61,501 bases of DNA. Origin: an uncultured Dorea sp. GTDB lineage: Bacteria; Bacillota; Clostridia; Lachnospirales; Lachnospiraceae. The position numbers and the translations under genes were made by a program. Where the stretch lies: the NCBI GenBank assembly GCA_947388185.1, contig CANDQP010000002.1, forward strand, positions 1 through 61,501, read 5' to 3'. A model generated the notes under the pieces. The model ran no database searches. It saw only the letters and a list, made by a program, of their open reading frames with translations, and was not told the DNA's origin. Position 1 is the first letter of the stretch, and each line of letters starts with the position of its first letter. Below are positions 8,881 through 18,603 of the stretch, piece after piece.

Positions 8881-8909
8881 TTGATGAATGACGGATTATT
8901 GTGTATGAT
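8881..8909 (+). promoter_or_regulatory. sigma-A promoter for yajC
   Basis: TTGATG (8881-8886), a 17-base spacer and TATGAT (8904-8909). It lies in the 146-base gap between tgt and yajC, so yajC has its own start in addition to any readthrough from tgt. Confidence 0.5.
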
Positions 8910-8951
8910 AGGAACAGTGTTTTATTACAGATATTTATAGGAGGAAGGATT

Positions 8952-9257
8952 ATGTACGCATTAGCTACGCAGAGCGCAGGAGGAAGCTGGGCATTACTGA
9001 TCGTTGTATATGCAGTTATTTTTGGCGGCTTTTACTTTATTTTCATGAGACCGCAGAAGAAGGAACAGAAGAGGATCCAGGCTATGATCGCTGATATCGA
9101 AGTAGGCGATACCGTGCTTACAACGAGCGGATTCTACGGAGTGATCATCGACATCAGCGACAGTGATGTGATCGTGGAGTTTGGAAGCAACCGGAACTGC
9201 CGTATTCCGATGCAGAAGGCAGCGATCGCCCAGGTGGAGAAGGCGGCAGCAGAATAA
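8952..9257 (+). CDS. yajC: preprotein translocase subunit YajC
   Basis: Small single-pass membrane protein associated with the SecDF-YidC part of the Sec system, 101 residues. The membrane helix is at about 13-31, followed by the family hallmark FMRPQKKEQKRIQ and a GDxVxTxxGxxGxI domain (VGDTVLTTSGFYGVI). ATG 8952 sits behind GGAGGAAGG with good spacing. A longer start at 8901 has no ribosome binding site and overlaps the promoter. secDF usually follows yajC but does not here, because a terminator closes the unit. Confidence 0.95.
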   Translation: MYALATQSAGGSWALLIVVYAVIFGGFYFIFMRPQKKEQKRIQAMIADIEVGDTVLTTSGFYGVIIDISDSDVIVEFGSNRNCRIPMQKAAIAQVEKAAAE

Positions 9258-9268
9258 GAGAGGACAGA

Positions 9269-9308
9269 CGTGTTGTGCGGAGGATTCCGGCGGCACGTTT
9301 TTCTTTTA
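9269..9308 (+). terminator. rho-independent terminator after yajC
   Basis: A GC-rich stem (9269-9297, with several G-U pairs and one bulge, loop AGGATT) is followed by TTTTTCTTTT. It separates the tgt-yajC unit from glgP. Confidence 0.75.
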
Positions 9309-9410
9309 GGACGGAAATGTGAAAAAATTGCCAATCCTGTTAGACATTGGGAGTAAGTTGTGATAAAGTAAGAGGTGGACAAATTTATATAAGATGAATG
9401 GAGGAAGAGT

Positions 9411-11675
9411 ATGATAGAAAATGAGTTAACTGCTCTGATTCAGACAAAATTTGGAAAAAGTTTACAGGATGCAAGCGATCAGGAACTATACTATGCCCTG
9501 CTTGCGTACACCAAGGAAAAATTAAAAGAAACGCCGGATATTACGGGAGATAAGAAGTTATATTATATTTCCGCAGAGTTTTTGATCGGAAAGCTGCTGT
9601 CTAATAATCTGATCAATCTTGGGATCTACGACGAGGTTGCCGAGCTGCTTAAGAAGAACGGGAAAGAGTTATCCAGGATCGAGGAGGCCGAGCCGGAGCC
9701 GTCATTAGGGAACGGCGGACTTGGAAGGCTTGCGGCATGTTTCCTGGATTCTATCGCAACTCTGGGACTTAACGGAGACGGAATCGGGCTGAATTATCAT
9801 ATGGGACTGTTCCGTCAGGTATTTGAGGCGCATAAGCAGAAGGAGGTTCCGAACCCATGGATCGAATCGGAATCCTGGCTTGAAGATACCGGTATCCGCT
9901 TCCAGGTGCCGTTCAAGGATTTCACCCTGACATCGAAGCTCTATGATATTGATGTGGCAGGTTATGAGAACGGCAAGAATAAGCTGCATCTGTTTGATGT
10001 GGAGGGTGTGGACGAGAGTATCATCGGAGACGGGATATCATTTGACAAGCGGGATATCGGCAGGAATCTGACGCTTTTCTTATACCCGGACGACAGCGAC
10101 TGGGCGGGGAATCTGCTCCGTATCTACCAGCAGTATTTTATGGTGTCCAACGGCGCGCAGCTAATCCTCAAGGAATGTGAGGACAAGGGCTATGATCTCC
10201 GCAAGCTTCATGAGCATGTGGCGATCCAGATCAATGACACCCATCCGTCTATGGTGATCCCGGAGCTGATCCGGCTTCTGGTTCAGAAGAGGGTTGATTT
10301 CAACGAGGCGATCGAGATCGTTCAGAAGACCTGCGCTTATACGAACCATACCATCCTCGCAGAAGCGTTGGAGAAATGGCCGCTCGACTACCTGGAGCAG
10401 GTTGCGCCTCAGATCGTGCCGATCATCAAGGATCTGGATGCGCGTATGAAGGGAAGGCACAGGGATCCGAGAGTTGCCATTATAGACGGGCAGAACAGGG
10501 TGCATATGGCCAATATGGACATCCATTTCGGATACAGTGTCAACGGTGTGGCGGCTCTTCATACGGATATTTTGAAGAATTCAGAACTGAAGCCGTTCTA
10601 TGACATTTATCCGGAGAAATTCAACAACAAGACCAACGGTATTACCTTCCGCAGATGGCTTCTGCACTGCAATAAGGAGCTGGTTCAGTGGATCAGCGGA
10701 TACGTGGAAGAGGACTTCAAGAAGGATGCGAATAAGCTTGAGAAGCTTATGCGTCATATAGATAGTGACATTGCGCTTGAGAAGCTTCTGGATGTGAAGC
10801 ATACGAAGAAGGTACAGCTTGCAGAATATTTGAAGGAGACGCAAGGGTTAGAGCTGAATCCGGATTCTATCTTCGATATCCAGGTGAAGCGTTTGCATGA
10901 GTACAAGCGTCAGCAGATGAACGCACTGTATGTGATCTACAAGTATCTGGAGATCAAGGCCGGGAAGAAACCGGCGACGCCGATCACCATGATTTTTGGG
11001 GCGAAGGCCGCGCCTGCGTACGCCATCGCGAAGGATATCATCCACCTGATCCTGTGTCTGCAGGAATTGATCGACAAGGATCCGGATGTTTCTCCGTATC
11101 TGAAGGTCGTGATGGTGGAGAATTACAATGTTACTATGGCGGAGCATCTGATTCCGGCGTGTGATATCTCCGAGCAGATATCTCTGGCATCCAAGGAGGC
11201 ATCGGGAACCGGCAATATGAAGTTCATGCTGAACGGCGCTGTGACGCTTGGTACGGAAGACGGGGCCAATGTTGAGATCCATGAGCTGGTAGGGGATGAG
11301 AATATCTATATCTTCGGTGAATCCAGCGAACAGGTGATTGAGCATTACGCGAAGAGTAATTACCGTGCGGCGGATTATTACATCGAGGATGAGCAGATCC
11401 GCGCGTTGGTGAACTTTATCATCAGCCCGGAGATGATGAAGATCGGCGATCCTTATCATCTGCTGCAGATCCATGCGGAGCTGATCTATAAGGACTGGTT
11501 TATGACGCTTCTGGACCTGAAAGAATATATTGCGGTGAAGAACCGTGCCTATGAGGATTACGCAGACCGGAAGGCATGGAGCAGGAAGATGCTGGTGAAT
11601 ATCGCGAAGGCGGGATATTTCTCATCTGACAGGACGATCGCAGATTACAATAAGGATATCTGGCATCTGAAATAA
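9411..11675 (+). CDS. glgP: glycogen/starch/alpha-glucan phosphorylase
   Basis: Releases glucose-1-phosphate from alpha-1,4-glucan using PLP. 754 residues, somewhat shorter than the 800-840 of E. coli or animal enzymes but usual for clostridia. Conserved stretches are [19 protein letters not shown] near the N-terminus, [35 protein letters not shown], and the PLP-lysine region [15 protein letters not shown], followed by [16 protein letters not shown] precedes the ATG. It is a single gene: no glgA, glgB, glgC or glgX lies beside it. It is closed by a long palindrome at 11687-11726. A weak TTAGAC/GATAAA promoter may lie around 9340-9367, but this is uncertain. Confidence 0.96.
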   Translation: MIENELTALIQTKFGKSLQDASDQELYYALLAYTKEKLKETPDITGDKKLYYISAEFLIGKLLSNNLINLGIYDEVAELLKKNGKELSRIEEAEPEPSLGNGGLGRLAACFLDSIATLGLNGDGIGLNYHMGLFRQVFEAHKQKEVPNPWIESESWLEDTGIRFQVPFKDFTLTSKLYDIDVAGYENGKNKLHLFDVEGVDESIIGDGISFDKRDIGRNLTLFLYPDDSDWAGNLLRIYQQYFMVSNGAQLILKECEDKGYDLRKLHEHVAIQINDTHPSMVIPELIRLLVQKRVDFNEAIEIVQKTCAYTNHTILAEALEKWPLDYLEQVAPQIVPIIKDLDARMKGRHRDPRVAIIDGQNRVHMANMDIHFGYSVNGVAALHTDILKNSELKPFYDIYPEKFNNKTNGITFRRWLLHCNKELVQWISGYVEEDFKKDANKLEKLMRHIDSDIALEKLLDVKHTKKVQLAEYLKETQGLELNPDSIFDIQVKRLHEYKRQQMNALYVIYKYLEIKAGKKPATPITMIFGAKAAPAYAIAKDIIHLILCLQELIDKDPDVSPYLKVVMVENYNVTMAEHLIPACDISEQISLASKEASGTGNMKFMLNGAVTLGTEDGANVEIHELVGDENIYIFGESSEQVIEHYAKSNYRAADYYIEDEQIRALVNFIISPEMMKIGDPYHLLQIHAELIYKDWFMTLLDLKEYIAVKNRAYEDYADRKAWSRKMLVNIAKAGYFSSDRTIADYNKDIWHLK

Positions 11676-11686
11676 ATATATGACCG

Positions 11687-11726
11687 ATTGGGGACATAGT
11701 AAAATTGATTTTACTATGTCCCCAAT
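11687..11726. repeat. perfect 18-bp inverted repeat, GGGGACATAG type
   Basis: Arms 11687-11704 and 11709-11726 are exact reverse complements over 18 bases with a 4-base loop TTGA. The arm carries GGGGACATAG followed by TAAAA. There is no T-tract beyond the hairpin, but the arm's own T4 run is inside. It can act as a terminator in either direction. The perfect symmetry and GGGGAC core also resemble dispersed REP-like palindromes in clostridia. A genome-wide search would settle which. Confidence 0.7.
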
Positions 11727-11800
11727 ATTGCCTTAGGAATGGAATACAAGCAAACCGCATAAGGTGAATGTAAAGGGATGTAAAGCGAGGATTTGCGCCT

Positions 11801-12889
11801 ATGAAGAGACATACGGCTGTATTGCTCCTATGCATGGCGATCGTCGCGGCAGGCATGCGATGGGCGCCAAAGGACGAGGGGACGTTCTCGTATATGAGCG
11901 GCAAAGCGGCGATGCGGGAATCGGGCAGTGAAAATGCGGATGAACTGGAGGCGGAAGGCGAGAAGGATTATATAAAATGGGTGGAATTCAATGTGACCTG
12001 CGAGGCCATGAAACAGGCATATCAGTATGATCTGGATACATATGGGAAGGAAGTGCACCTGAACTGGGTGGATCTGCTGGCCTATCTGGGTGCGAGATAC
12101 GGCGGGGATTTTAGCAGATATCGGGAACAGGATCTGGAAGATATGGCGAAGATGCTGATAAATGGGGAGAAGACGATAGCGGAGCTGGCTTCGGATATGC
12201 AGTATTATGCCTATTATCGGGAAGCGTATGGCGCGGTACTGGACGGGATGGTGGGAGAGTATGAGACGGAGGAAGCTGCCAGGCCTGCGTCCAGAGAAGC
12301 AGGGTCAGAGAAAAGGATGAGAAAAGTGTATGGCTTAAAGGCGTTTCATCCGATCGCTAAGAGCTTTCCCTATTCGGATTATGATGATTTCGGAGCGTCC
12401 AGGACATACGGTTATCGGAGGAATCATCTGGGGCATGATATGATGGGGCAGGTGGGCACGCCTGTGATCGCGGTGGAATCCGGATATGTGGCAGAGCTTG
12501 GATGGAATCAGTACGGCGGATGGCGCGTCGGGATCAACAGTTTTGACGGGAAACGATACTATTATTACGCACATCTCAGGCAGGACCGTCCTTACGCGGA
12601 AGGGTTGAAGAAAGGGGCTGTCGTGCAGGCGGGAGATGTGATCGGGTATATCGGCAGGACCGGGTACAGCAGGGAAGAGAACGTTAATAATATTGATGAA
12701 TACCATCTGCATTTCGGACTGCAGCTGATATTCGATGAGTCACAGCGTGACGGGAACAATGAGATCTGGGTAAGCTGCTATGAATTGGTCAGATTCTTAT
12801 ATCAGCATCAGTCGGAGGTGACAAGGAACGATGAGACCAAGGAATGGGTTCGGAGTTACCGGATTAAGGACCCTGCGGCTGCCAGATGA
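11801..12889 (+). CDS. secreted M23 (LytM-type) peptidase
   Basis: Zinc metallopeptidase-like protein, probably a peptidoglycan endopeptidase or a wall-binding relative. 362 residues. An N-terminal hydrophobic segment (about 5-19) serves as signal or anchor. An acidic helical region (about 45-160) precedes the M23 domain (about 195-320). The metal and catalytic motifs are present: HLGHDMMG (H-x3-D type, about 208-214), YAHL (about 256) and HLHFG (about 301). All expected zinc ligands appear intact, so activity is likely. No adjacent gene indicates a specific role. Sporulation proteins of the SpoIIQ type share this fold, but nothing here proves that assignment. Confidence 0.82.
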   Translation: MKRHTAVLLLCMAIVAAGMRWAPKDEGTFSYMSGKAAMRESGSENADELEAEGEKDYIKWVEFNVTCEAMKQAYQYDLDTYGKEVHLNWVDLLAYLGARYGGDFSRYREQDLEDMAKMLINGEKTIAELASDMQYYAYYREAYGAVLDGMVGEYETEEAARPASREAGSEKRMRKVYGLKAFHPIAKSFPYSDYDDFGASRTYGYRRNHLGHDMMGQVGTPVIAVESGYVAELGWNQYGGWRVGINSFDGKRYYYYAHLRQDRPYAEGLKKGAVVQAGDVIGYIGRTGYSREENVNNIDEYHLHFGLQLIFDESQRDGNNEIWVSCYELVRFLYQHQSEVTRNDETKEWVRSYRIKDPAAAR

Positions 12890-12922
12890 TTTGATTAAAT
12901 ATAACATAAATTTCATTAGGAC

Positions 12923-12951
12923 TTGATAATAAAAGCTTTAAAGTTTATATT
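12923..12951 (+). promoter_or_regulatory. sigma-A promoter for the sortase gene
   Basis: TTGATA (12923-12928), a 17-base spacer and TATATT (12946-12951), 44 bases before the GTG start. Confidence 0.6.
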
Positions 12952-12995
12952 ATTAAGGAACTGTCATGAGATTCATGTAAAAGGAGAGGATAATT

Positions 12996-13835
12996 GTGGG
13001 AAAATTTAAGAAGGTCGAGATTATCATTCTGGCAGTATTGGTCGTAGCTTTAGCGGGGGTCATGGGCAGTAAAGTATTGCTGAAGAAGGAAGAGCCGGTA
13101 CAGACGAAGAAGGTGGAGAAGCCTAAGGAGCCGGAGCCGGCGGAAGAGCCGGAGCCAGAACCGGAACCGCAGCCGGAGCCGGTCGAGATACCGGTGGATT
13201 TCGGTGCATTGAAGGCGCAGAATCCGGATGTATACGCATACATAGAGATCCCGGGAACGCAAGTCTCTTATCCGATCCTCCAGAGTGCGGACGGAAGCGT
13301 GGATTATCTGAATACTACGCTTCAGAGAACGGCGGGGCTTCCGGGCTCGATCTATACAGAGAATATCAACAGCCAGGAATTTACGGATTTTAATACGGTG
13401 ATCTACGGGCACAACATGAAGGACGGCTCCATGTTCGGAAGCCTTCACAGTTTTGACAACGAGCAGTTTTTCAGGGAACACTCGGAGATCAATGTCTACA
13501 TGCCGGATAAGGCGATCAAATACCATATCTATGCGGCGCGGTGGTTTGACGACCGGTATATTCCGGCGAGTTATCCGCTTGAAACGCCGGAGGGCAGGAA
13601 TCAGTTCTTAAGCGATGTCAGGAACATAGGGCTTACGCCGGCGTATTTTAACGATGAGTATACGCCGACGGAGCAGGATAGCCTGATCACGCTGTCCACT
13701 TGTACGTCTAATCCCACGAACCGGCTGTTCATTATCGGCGTGCGGGGAGAGACGCATCCTGCGGCGGGAGCGGCGGGAACAGAAGGGGAGGCTGCGGCCG
13801 AGCCGGAAGCCGCGGAAAGGAAAAGCCCCTCATGA
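12996..13835 (+). CDS. srtB: class B sortase
   Basis: Membrane-anchored cysteine transpeptidase that joins sorted proteins to the wall. 279 residues, starting at GTG 12996 behind AAGGAGAGG. The membrane segment is at about 8-28, followed by a Lys/Pro/Glu linker with repeated Glu-Pro (about 43-64). The catalytic domain (about 70-252) has His139 in YGHNMKDGSMFG, Cys236 in LSTC and Arg243 in TNRLF. The GHNM...MFG pattern is that of class B. The C-terminus is an unusual Ala/Glu/Gly-rich tail (about 255-279). After the TGA stop the same frame continues as Ala/Glu-rich coding-like sequence to TAG at 13911-13913 (see findings). No sortase substrate gene is adjacent. Confidence 0.85.
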   Translation: MGKFKKVEIIILAVLVVALAGVMGSKVLLKKEEPVQTKKVEKPKEPEPAEEPEPEPEPQPEPVEIPVDFGALKAQNPDVYAYIEIPGTQVSYPILQSADGSVDYLNTTLQRTAGLPGSIYTENINSQEFTDFNTVIYGHNMKDGSMFGSLHSFDNEQFFREHSEINVYMPDKAIKYHIYAARWFDDRYIPASYPLETPEGRNQFLSDVRNIGLTPAYFNDEYTPTEQDSLITLSTCTSNPTNRLFIIGVRGETHPAAGAAGTEGEAAAEPEAAERKSPS

Positions 13836-13913
13836 GCCTTACAGTCCGGTGCCGCAGGATCAGAGGGTGCGGCCGAGCCAGAAGCCGAAGGGGCGGAATG
13901 CGAAGTACAGTAG
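13836..13913 (+). other. in-frame continuation of the sortase tail after TGA
   Basis: Directly after the srtB TGA the same frame stays open for 25 codons and ends with TAG. It encodes another Ala/Glu/Gly/Pro-rich stretch, including EGAAEPEAEGAE, which closely matches EGEAAAEPEAAE just before the stop. This looks like a tail repeat unit cut off by a nonsense mutation, or a rare readthrough extension. Confidence 0.5.
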
Positions 13914-13971
13914 AATGTACGAAAATGTAACAGGAAATGACAGGGAACGGGCAATTTAGCCAATTAAAGTC

Positions 13972-14000
13972 TTGAAACATGCTCTGAAATGCGATATTAT
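13972..14000 (+). promoter_or_regulatory. sigma-A promoter of the leuB-ilvD-ilvB-serC-serA unit
   Basis: TTGAAA (13972-13977), a 17-base spacer and TATTAT (13995-14000). The leader to leuB is only about 55 bases, too short for a T-box or a long attenuator, so control by a DNA-binding repressor such as CodY is more likely. No clear CodY box was identified. Confidence 0.6.
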
Positions 14001-14060
14001 AGATGTTAAAGTTTTTGACGGATGAGAAAATGGAACATAGGAAGAGGAAGGAAGAGGAAT

Positions 14061-15146
14061 ATGAATCTGAAAATCGGAGTGATCAAAGGCGACGGAATCG
14101 GACCGGAGATCGTAACAGAAGCAATGAAGGTGCTTGATAAGATATCAGAAGTCTATGGACATACCTGTGATTATACGCAGCTCTTGATGGGCGGCGCTTC
14201 CATCGACGTGCACGGCGTGCCGCTGACCGATGATACGGTGGCAGAGGCGAAGAACTGTGACGCAGTATTGATGGGATCCATAGGAGGGGACGCGAAGACA
14301 TCGCCGTGGTATCAGTTAGAACCGTCGAAGAGGCCGGAGGCAGGTCTCTTGAGAATCCGCAAGGAGCTGAATCTTTTCGCCAACTTAAGACCGGCGGTGC
14401 TCTATGATGAACTGAAAGGAGCGTGCCCTTTGAAGGAAGAGATCACGGCGGGCGGCTTTGATATGATGATCATGAGGGAGCTGACCGGAGGCCTGTATTT
14501 CGGAGAACGCAGGACCGTCAGCGAGGACGGCGTTATGACGGCGTATGATTCACTTACATATAATGAGAATGAGATCCGCAGGATCGCGAGACGCGGATTT
14601 GATATTGCCATGAAACGCAGGAAGAAGGTAACCAGCGTGGACAAGGCGAATGTCCTGGATTCTTCCAGGCTGTGGAGGAAGGTCGTGGAGGAAGTGGCGG
14701 CAGATTATCCGGAGGTGACATTAGAGCATATGCTGGTGGATAACTGTGCCATGCAGCTGGTCAAAGATCCGAAGCAGTTCGACGTGATTCTGACGGAGAA
14801 TATGTTCGGAGACATTCTATCGGACGAGGCGAGTATGGTGACCGGTTCTATCGGAATGCTTGCCAGCGCGAGCCTGAATGAGACGAAGTTCGGCCTCTAT
14901 GAGCCAAGCGGCGGCTCGGCGCCGGATATTGCCGGCAAAGGCATTGCGAATCCGATCGCGACGATATTGTCCGCGGCGATGATGCTTAAGTTCAGTTTCG
15001 ATCTGGATAAGGAAGCAGACGCTATCGAGAGGGCAGTTGCGAAGGTGCTGGAGGAAGGTTACCGGACAATTGACATTATGTCTGACGGGAAAGAACAGGT
15101 CGGCACAGAGAAGATGGGCGACCTGATCGCAGGATATATCGAGTAG
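14061..15146 (+). CDS. leuB: 3-isopropylmalate dehydrogenase
   Basis: Oxidative decarboxylation of 3-isopropylmalate in leucine synthesis, NAD-dependent. 361 residues. Visible family features are GDGIGPEI at the start, the arginines of [16 protein letters not shown], the substrate region [13 protein letters not shown], the metal-binding Asp residues of [16 protein letters not shown], and the NAD-loop region [18 protein letters not shown]. The start at 14061 follows GAAGAGGAA. An upstream ATG at 14022 would add 13 basic residues and has no ribosome binding site. leuA and leuCD are not adjacent. ilvD follows after 37 bases, so leucine and isoleucine/valine genes share a transcript. Confidence 0.96.
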   Translation: MNLKIGVIKGDGIGPEIVTEAMKVLDKISEVYGHTCDYTQLLMGGASIDVHGVPLTDDTVAEAKNCDAVLMGSIGGDAKTSPWYQLEPSKRPEAGLLRIRKELNLFANLRPAVLYDELKGACPLKEEITAGGFDMMIMRELTGGLYFGERRTVSEDGVMTAYDSLTYNENEIRRIARRGFDIAMKRRKKVTSVDKANVLDSSRLWRKVVEEVAADYPEVTLEHMLVDNCAMQLVKDPKQFDVILTENMFGDILSDEASMVTGSIGMLASASLNETKFGLYEPSGGSAPDIAGKGIANPIATILSAAMMLKFSFDLDKEADAIERAVAKVLEEGYRTIDIMSDGKEQVGTEKMGDLIAGYIE

Positions 15147-15183
15147 AGTTTATTTGGGTACAGTTCCCAACAAGGAGGATATT

Positions 15184-16854
15184 ATGAGAAGTGATACAGT
15201 TACAAAGGGAAAACAGCAGGCGCCGCACCGTTCTTTATTCAACGCGTTAGGGCTTACACCGGAGGAGATGGAGCGTCCTTTGGTTGGAATCGTAAGCTCC
15301 TATAATGAGATCGTTCCGGGACACATGAACCTGGACAAGATCGTCAATGCAGTAAAGCAGGGAGTAGCCATGGCGGGAGGCACGCCGATCGTGTTCCCAG
15401 CGATCGCGGTATGCGACGGGATCGCCATGGGACACTTGGGAATGAAATATTCTCTGGTGACGAGGGATCTGATCGCGGATTCTACAGAGGCGATGGCGAT
15501 CGCGCACCAGTTTGACGCGTTGGTGATGGTGCCGAATTGTGATAAGAATGTGCCGGGGCTTCTGATGGCGGCGGCAAGGATCAATGTGCCGACCATCTTC
15601 GTAAGCGGCGGTCCGATGCTTGCAGGCCATGTGAAGGGGAAGAAGACGAGCCTTTCCAGTATGTTCGAGGCAGTAGGAGCGAACGCGGCGGGCCTGATCT
15701 CCGATGAGGATCTGTGCGAATTCGAGAATAAGACCTGCCCGACCTGCGGTTCTTGTTCCGGTATGTATACGGCGAACAGTATGAACTGTCTGACAGAGGT
15801 CCTTGGAATGGGCCTTGGCGGCAACGGTACGATTCCGGCTGTCTATTCCGCAAGGATCCGTCTTGCCAAGCAGGCGGGCATGAAGGTGATGGAGCTGTGG
15901 GAGAAGAACATCTGCCCAAGGGATATCATGACTGAGAAGGCGGTCCTGAATGCCCTCACCGTAGATATGGCGCTTGGATGCTCTACCAACAGTATGCTGC
16001 ATCTGCCGGCGATCGCTCATGAAATAGGCATGGATTTTGAGATTGATTTCGCGAACGGCATCAGTGAGAAGACACCGAATCTCTGTCATCTTGCACCGGC
16101 AGGCCCTACATATATGGAGGATCTTAATGAAGCGGGCGGCGTCTATGCGGTTATGGCGGAGCTGAATAAGAAGGATCTGCTCTATACGGATTGTATGACC
16201 GTTACGGGCAAGACCGTAGGGGAGAACATTAAGGATGCGGTCAACAAGGATCCGGAAGTGATCCGGCCTGTAGAGAATCCTTATACACCGACCGGAGGGC
16301 TTGCCGTATTGAAGGGTAATCTTGCGCCGGACGGCAGTGTTGTGAAGCGCTCTGCAGTGGTAGAAGAGATGCTGGTGCATGAAGGCCCGGCGAGAGTATT
16401 TGACTGTGAGGAGGACGCGATCGACGCCATCAAGGGCGGCCGGATCGTGGCGGGAGACGTGGTCGTAATCCGCTATGAGGGGCCAAAGGGAGGCCCCGGT
16501 ATGAGAGAGATGCTTAATCCTACCTCGGCGATCGCAGGTATGGGACTTGGTTCCAGCGTGGCGCTGATCACGGACGGACGCTTCAGCGGCGCATCCAGAG
16601 GGGCGTCTATCGGACACGTATCTCCGGAGGCGGCAGTGGGCGGACCCATTGCGTTAGTGGAAGAGGGAGATATCATCAAGATCGATATCCCGAATCTCTC
16701 TCTTACGCTTGCAGTATCCGAAGAAGAACTTGAGAAGAGAAGGCAGGCATGGCAGCCGAGAGAGCCGAAGGTTACGACCGGTTATCTGGCGAGATATGCG
16801 GCTATGGTAACATCCGGCAACAGAGGAGCGATCCTCACCGTTCCGGGGAAGTAA
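15184..16854 (+). CDS. ilvD: dihydroxy-acid dehydratase
   Basis: Third step of valine/isoleucine synthesis: dehydrates dihydroxy acids to keto acids with an iron-sulfur cluster. 556 residues, standard length. The conserved cysteines appear in NCDKNVPG, in the cluster motif [18 protein letters not shown], and in LGCSTNS. The C-terminal half holds the signature [26 protein letters not shown] precedes ATG 15184. It lies between leuB and ilvB in one transcription unit. Confidence 0.97.
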   Translation: MRSDTVTKGKQQAPHRSLFNALGLTPEEMERPLVGIVSSYNEIVPGHMNLDKIVNAVKQGVAMAGGTPIVFPAIAVCDGIAMGHLGMKYSLVTRDLIADSTEAMAIAHQFDALVMVPNCDKNVPGLLMAAARINVPTIFVSGGPMLAGHVKGKKTSLSSMFEAVGANAAGLISDEDLCEFENKTCPTCGSCSGMYTANSMNCLTEVLGMGLGGNGTIPAVYSARIRLAKQAGMKVMELWEKNICPRDIMTEKAVLNALTVDMALGCSTNSMLHLPAIAHEIGMDFEIDFANGISEKTPNLCHLAPAGPTYMEDLNEAGGVYAVMAELNKKDLLYTDCMTVTGKTVGENIKDAVNKDPEVIRPVENPYTPTGGLAVLKGNLAPDGSVVKRSAVVEEMLVHEGPARVFDCEEDAIDAIKGGRIVAGDVVVIRYEGPKGGPGMREMLNPTSAIAGMGLGSSVALITDGRFSGASRGASIGHVSPEAAVGGPIALVEEGDIIKIDIPNLSLTLAVSEEELEKRRQAWQPREPKVTTGYLARYAAMVTSGNRGAILTVPGK

Positions 16855-16895
16855 GGACCAAGATATACAATATAGAGAACAGGAGAATGACAGAT

Positions 16896-18575
16896 ATGCA
16901 GTTGACTGGATCAGAGATATTGATCGAATGCCTGAAGGAGCAGGGCGTGGATACCGTGTTCGGTTACCCGGGCGGCGCGATTCTGAATGTCTACGATGAA
17001 TTATATAAACACAGTGATGAGATCACGCATATCCTGACCTCCCATGAGCAGGGAGCCGCCCATGCAGCCGACGGGTATGCAAGGGCGACAGGGAAGACCG
17101 GCGTGTGCTTTGCCACCAGCGGACCGGGGGCAACCAACCTTGTTACGGGGATTGCCACCGCGTATATGGACTCCATTCCGATCGTGGCGATCACCTGTAA
17201 TGTAGGGGTAAATCTTCTGGGGAAAGACAGTTTCCAGGAAATCGACATTGCAGGAGTGACAATGCCGATCACGAAGCATAACTATATAGTGAAGGATGTG
17301 AATGACCTCGCCGATACCATCCGCAAATCCTTCGCTATTGCGAAGAAGGGAAGGCCGGGGCCGGTTCTGATCGACATTCCGAAGGATGTGACGGCGAATA
17401 AGGCAGAATATGTGAAGAAGACCCCGGAACCTGTGCTTCCGTCCAGGGAGATCAGCGAGACAGAGATCGAAGCGGCTCTCAGGCTGATCCATGAGTCTAA
17501 GAAGCCTTATGTATTCGTAGGCGGCGGTGCGATACTCTCGGATGCCAGCGAGGAGCTTCGTACCTTTGTCGGGAAGGTGGATGCGCCGGTGACCGACTCC
17601 CTGATGGGGAAGGGCGCATTTCCGGGAACGGATCCGCTTTACACAGGGATGCTTGGAATGCATGGCACGAAGACGTCGAATTACGGGGTCAGCGAGTGCG
17701 ATCTGCTGATCGTTGTCGGCGCCAGGTTCAGCGACCGTGTGACGGGCAATGCGAAGAAGTTCGCGAGCAACGCGAAGATCCTTCAGTTTGATATCGATCC
17801 CGCGGAGATGGATAAGAATGTCCTGATCACTCAGGGAGTGACCGGGGATATCCGTATGGTGCTTGAGATTCTGAATGAACGGTTGGAACAGCAGGAGCAC
17901 AGGGAATGGATCGAGAAGATCATGGAATATAAAGGGCGGTATCCGTTAGTCTATCATCCGGATATCCTTACAGGCCCGTACGTGGTGGAGGAGATCTACC
18001 GTCAGACCGGGGGAGATGCCATCGTGGTAACCGAGGTCGGACAGCATCAGATGTGGGCGGCGCAGTTCTATAAGTACACGAAGCCAAGGACGCTGCTTAC
18101 GTCCGGCGGTCTGGGAACCATGGGATACGGCCTTGGGGCTTCGCTTGGAGCGAAGACGGGGATGCCGGATAAGGTGGTTGTCAATATCGCAGGAGACGGC
18201 TGCTTCCGTATGAATATGAATGAGATTGCGACGGCTGTGCGCCATAATATACCGGTGATCCAGGTGGTTATCAACAACCATGTGCTTGGTATGGTGCGCC
18301 AGTGGCAGAACCTGTTCTACGGACAGCGTTATTCGGCAACGGTGCTGAATGACGCCGTGGATTTTGTGAAGCTTGCCGGGGCGATGGGAGCCGAGGGAAT
18401 CCGTGCGGCGACACAGGAAGAATTCAAAGAGGCGTTTGCAAGGGCTCTGACGCTTGGCAGGCCGGTAGTCATTGACTGCCAGATCGACGCGGATGACAAG
18501 GTGTGGCCGATGGTGGCGCCCGGCAAAGCGATCAGCGAGGTATTCGACGAGAAGGACCTCGAAGAAGGCAGATAG
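16896..18575 (+). CDS. ilvB: acetolactate synthase, large subunit
   Basis: TPP- and FAD-dependent condensation of two pyruvates, or pyruvate with 2-oxobutyrate, the first common step of branched-chain synthesis. 559 residues. Motifs are VFGYPGGAILNVYDEL at the N-terminus, the catalytic Glu in TSHEQGAAHAADGYAR, RPGPVLIDIPKDVT, and the TPP-binding GDG...NN motif (GDGCFRMNMNE ... VVINN). AGGAG at 16881-16885 favours ATG 16896 over ATG 16887, which would be only one base from the ribosome binding site. The regulatory subunit gene ilvN/ilvH is not next to it, so it must lie elsewhere or be absent. Confidence 0.95.
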   Translation: MQLTGSEILIECLKEQGVDTVFGYPGGAILNVYDELYKHSDEITHILTSHEQGAAHAADGYARATGKTGVCFATSGPGATNLVTGIATAYMDSIPIVAITCNVGVNLLGKDSFQEIDIAGVTMPITKHNYIVKDVNDLADTIRKSFAIAKKGRPGPVLIDIPKDVTANKAEYVKKTPEPVLPSREISETEIEAALRLIHESKKPYVFVGGGAILSDASEELRTFVGKVDAPVTDSLMGKGAFPGTDPLYTGMLGMHGTKTSNYGVSECDLLIVVGARFSDRVTGNAKKFASNAKILQFDIDPAEMDKNVLITQGVTGDIRMVLEILNERLEQQEHREWIEKIMEYKGRYPLVYHPDILTGPYVVEEIYRQTGGDAIVVTEVGQHQMWAAQFYKYTKPRTLLTSGGLGTMGYGLGASLGAKTGMPDKVVVNIAGDGCFRMNMNEIATAVRHNIPVIQVVINNHVLGMVRQWQNLFYGQRYSATVLNDAVDFVKLAGAMGAEGIRAATQEEFKEAFARALTLGRPVVIDCQIDADDKVWPMVAPGKAISEVFDEKDLEEGR

Positions 18576-18603
18576 AACTAGGTTAGAAAATGGAGGAATG
18601 AAT

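Noticed and set aside
14001-14060. T-box or leucine leader peptide before leuB
   Set aside because: The leader is only about 55 bases and has no T-box features, Leu-codon run or terminator.
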